Shown piece after piece: positions 61,210 through 64,000 of a stretch of DNA of 64,000 nucleotides. The DNA is from Oscarella lobularis. Lineage: Eukaryota; Porifera; Homoscleromorpha; Homosclerophorida; Oscarellidae. The notes under the pieces were generated by a model, which ran no database searches, was not told the DNA's origin, and saw only the letters and a program-made list of their open reading frames with translations. The stretch covers positions 620,001 through 684,000 of the forward strand of contig NC_089192.1 in assembly GCF_947507565.1 (NCBI RefSeq), in the 5' to 3' direction. The position numbers were made by a program, and so were the translations under genes. Numbering within the stretch: position 1 is the first letter of the stretch; each line of letters opens with the position of its first letter.

Positions 61210-64000
61210 TTTGTCCTCGGGACAATTTTTCCTGGGGACAATTTGTCCTAGGACAATTTGTCCTGGGACAATTTGTCCTGGGACAATTTGTCCTGGGGAC
61301 AATTTGTCCTGGGGACAATTTGTTCTGGGACAATTTGTCTTGGGACAATTTGTCCTGGGGACAATTTGTCCCCAGGACAATTTGTTCTCGGGAGAAATTG
61401 TCCTGGGACAATTTGTCTTACGACAATTTGTCCTGGGACAATTTGTCCTGGGACAATTTGTCCTAGGACAATTTGTCCTGGGACAATTTGTCCTGGGACA
61501 ATTTGTCCTGGGGACAATTTGTCCTGGGGACAATTTGTCCGGGGACAATTTGTCCTGGGACAATTTGTCCTGGGACAATTTGTCCTGGGGACAATTTGTC
61601 CTGAGACAATTTGTCCTAAGACAATTTGTCCTGGGAGAATTTGTCCTGGGACAATTTGTCTTGGAGACAATTTGTCCTGGGACAATTTGTCCTGGGACAA
61701 TTTGTCCTGGGACAATTTGTCCTGGGGACAATTTGTCCTGGGACAATTTGTCCTGGGGCCAATTTGTCCTGGGGACAATTTGTCCCCAGGACAAATTGTC
61801 CTGGCACAATTTGTCCTGGGACAATTTGTCCTGGGACAATTTGTCCTGGGACAATTTGTCCTGGGACAATTTGTCCTGGGACAATTTGTCCTGGGGACAA
61901 TTTGTCCTGGGACAATTTTTCCTGGGACAATTTGTCCTGGGGACAATTTGTCCTGGGGACAATTTGTCCTGGGACAATTTGTCCTGGGGACAATTTGTCC
62001 TGGGACAATTTGTCCTGGGGCAATTTGTTCTGGGGACAATTTGTCCTGGGACAATTTGTCCTGGGACAATTTGTCCTGGGGACAATTTGTCCTGGGGAAA
62101 ATTTTTCCTGGGACAATTTGTCCTTGGGACATATTGTCCTGGGACAATTTGTCCTGGGACAATTTGTTCTGGGGACAATTTGTCCTGGGGACAATTTGTC
62201 CTGGGACAATTTGTCCTGGGACAATTTGTCCTCGGACAATTTGTCCTGGGACAATTTGTCCTGGGGACAATTTGTCCTGGGGACAATTTTTCCTGGGACA
62301 ATTTGTCCTAAGACAATTTGTCCTCGGGACAATTTGTCCTGGGGACAATTTGTCCTAGGACAATTTGTCCGGGGACAATTTGTCCTGGGACAATTTGTCT
62401 TGGGGACAATTCCAGGACAATTTGTCCTGGGGACAATTTGTTCTGGGACAATTTGTCTTGGGACAATTTGTCCTCGGGACAATTTGTCCTGGGGACAATT
62501 TGTCCTAGGACAATTTGTCCGGGGACAATTTGTCTTACGACAATTTGTCCTGGGACAATTTGTCCTGGGACAATTTGTTCTAGGACAATTTGTCCTGGGA
62601 CAATTTGTCCTGGGACAATTTGTCCTGGGACAATTTGTCCTGGGGACAATTTGTCCTGGGACAATTTGTCCTGGGACAATTTGTCCTGGGACGATTTGTC
62701 CTGGGACAATTTGTCCTGGGGACAATTTGTCCTGGGGACAATTTGTCCTGGGACAATTTGTCCTGGGGACAATTTGTCCTGGGACAATTTGTCCTGGGAC
62801 AATTTGTTCTGGGGACAATTTGTCCTGGGGACAATTTGTCCTGGGACAATTTGTCCTGGGGACAATTTGTCCTGGGACAATTTGTCCTGGGACAATTTGT
62901 CCTGGGGACAATTTGTCCTGGGGACAATTTGTCCTGGCACAATTTGTCTTGGGGACAATTTGTCCTGGGACAATTTGTCCTGGGACAATTTGTTCTGGGG
63001 ACAATTTGTCCTGGGGATAATTTGTCCTGGGACAATTTGTCCTGGGACAATTTGTCCTAGGACAATTTGTCCGGGGACAATTTGTCTTACGACAATTTGT
63101 CCTGGGACAATTTGTCCTGGGACAATTTGTCCTAGGACAATTTGTCCTGGGACAATTTGTCCTGGGACAATTTGTCCTGGGACAATTTGTCCTAGGACAA
63201 TTTGTCCTGGGACAATTTGTCCTGGGACAATTTGTCCTGGGGACAATTTGTCCTGGGGACAATTTGTCCTGGGACAATTTGTCCTGGGACAATCTGTCCT
63301 GGGGACAATTTGTCCTGCGGACAATTTGTCCTGGGACATTTTGTCCTGGGGACAATTTGTCCTGGGACAATTTGTCCTGGGACAATTTGTCCTGGGGACA
63401 ATTTGTCCTGGGGACAATTTGTCCTGGGACAATTTGTCCTGGGACAATTTGTCCTGGGGACAATTTGTCCTGCGGACAATTTGTCCTGGGACAATTTGTC
63501 CTGGGGACAATTTGTCCTGGGACAATTTGTCCTGGGACAATTTGTTCTGGGGACAATTTGTCCTGGGGACAATTTGTCCTGGGACAATTTGTCCTGGGGA
63601 CAATTTGTCCTGGGACAATTTGTCCTGGGACAATTTGTCGTAAGACAATTTGTCCTCGGGACAATTTTTCCTGGGGACAATTTGTCCTAGGACAATTTGT
63701 CCTGGGACAATTTGTCCTGGGGACAATTTGTCCTAGGACAATTTGTCCTGGGGACAATTTGTCTTGGGGACAATTTGTCTTGGGACAATTTGTCCTGGGG
63801 ACAATTTGTCCCCAGGACAATTTGTCCTCGGGACAAATTGTCCTGGGACAATTTGTCTTACGACAATTTGTCCTGGGACAATTTGTCCTGGGACAATTTG
63901 TCCTAGGACAATTTGTCCTGGGACAATTTGTCCTGGGACAATTTGTCTTGAGGACAATTTGTCCTGGGACAATTTGTCCTGGGACAATTTGTTCTGGGGA
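61210..64000. repeat. Satellite B, block 10 (runs off the window)
   Basis: 15/16-bp units continuing to the last base, so the array's right end is not seen. Confidence 0.95.

Noticed and set aside
38987..63987. Hundreds of long open frames over satellite B
   Set aside because: The 15-bp unit is stop-free in all six frames, so the translations are simple pentapeptide repeats of DNA origin.

Overview
The window is eukaryotic and clearly from an animal. It has spliced genes with short introns (mostly 49-75 bases, clean GT..AG ends), tightly packed on both strands, several in head-to-head pairs. The gene content (EXT1, a TGF-beta ligand, an IRS-like adaptor, EFHC1, RAB32, a two-pore potassium channel) is metazoan. 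The compactness and the simple versions of signalling genes suggest an early-branching animal such as a homoscleromorph sponge; that placement is inference. Exon boundaries were read by eye from splice sites, frame and family conservation.

Bases 1 to about 30,240 are gene-dense. In order: the 3' end of an unidentified gene (+); a PHD-finger protein (-) head-to-head with HDDC2 (+); a PH-PTB adaptor with YxxM motifs (+); a small LisH-domain protein (-); EFHC1 (-); RPLP1 (-); a UBTF-like HMG-box factor (-) divergent from RAB32 (+); a secreted TSP1/cysteine-rich protein (-) divergent from EXT1 (+); RFC1 (-) head-to-head with a K2P channel (+); an AGBL2/3-type cytosolic carboxypeptidase (+); and a single-exon TGF-beta-superfamily ligand (+). 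The genes are a mix of housekeeping (ribosome, replication clamp loading, rDNA transcription, heparan sulfate synthesis), cilium/tubulin (EFHC1, AGBL) and signalling functions. No operon-like link is evident.

Bases from about 30,285 to the window end are mostly satellite DNA. Six families are distinguishable: A (21/24 bp), B (15/16 bp, by far the largest), C (about 20 bp, CT-rich), D (about 160 bp), E (about 48 bp) and F (about 22 bp, AT-rich). A, B, E and F contain short inverted repeats. Nearly all long open frames in this half arise because the repeat units are multiples of three without stops, in every frame, so they should not be taken as genes.

Embedded in the F satellite are three almost identical islands of about 365 bp. 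Each carries a start codon followed by a 25-codon exon ending in a perfect splice donor. The encoded peptide resembles the N-terminus of the INO80 complex subunit INO80E. The first exon, and probably the promoter, of one gene therefore seems to have been tandemly triplicated with its flanking satellites; the remaining exons are not in the window. A separate unique island near 33.0-34.0 kb also has a promoter/first-exon look.
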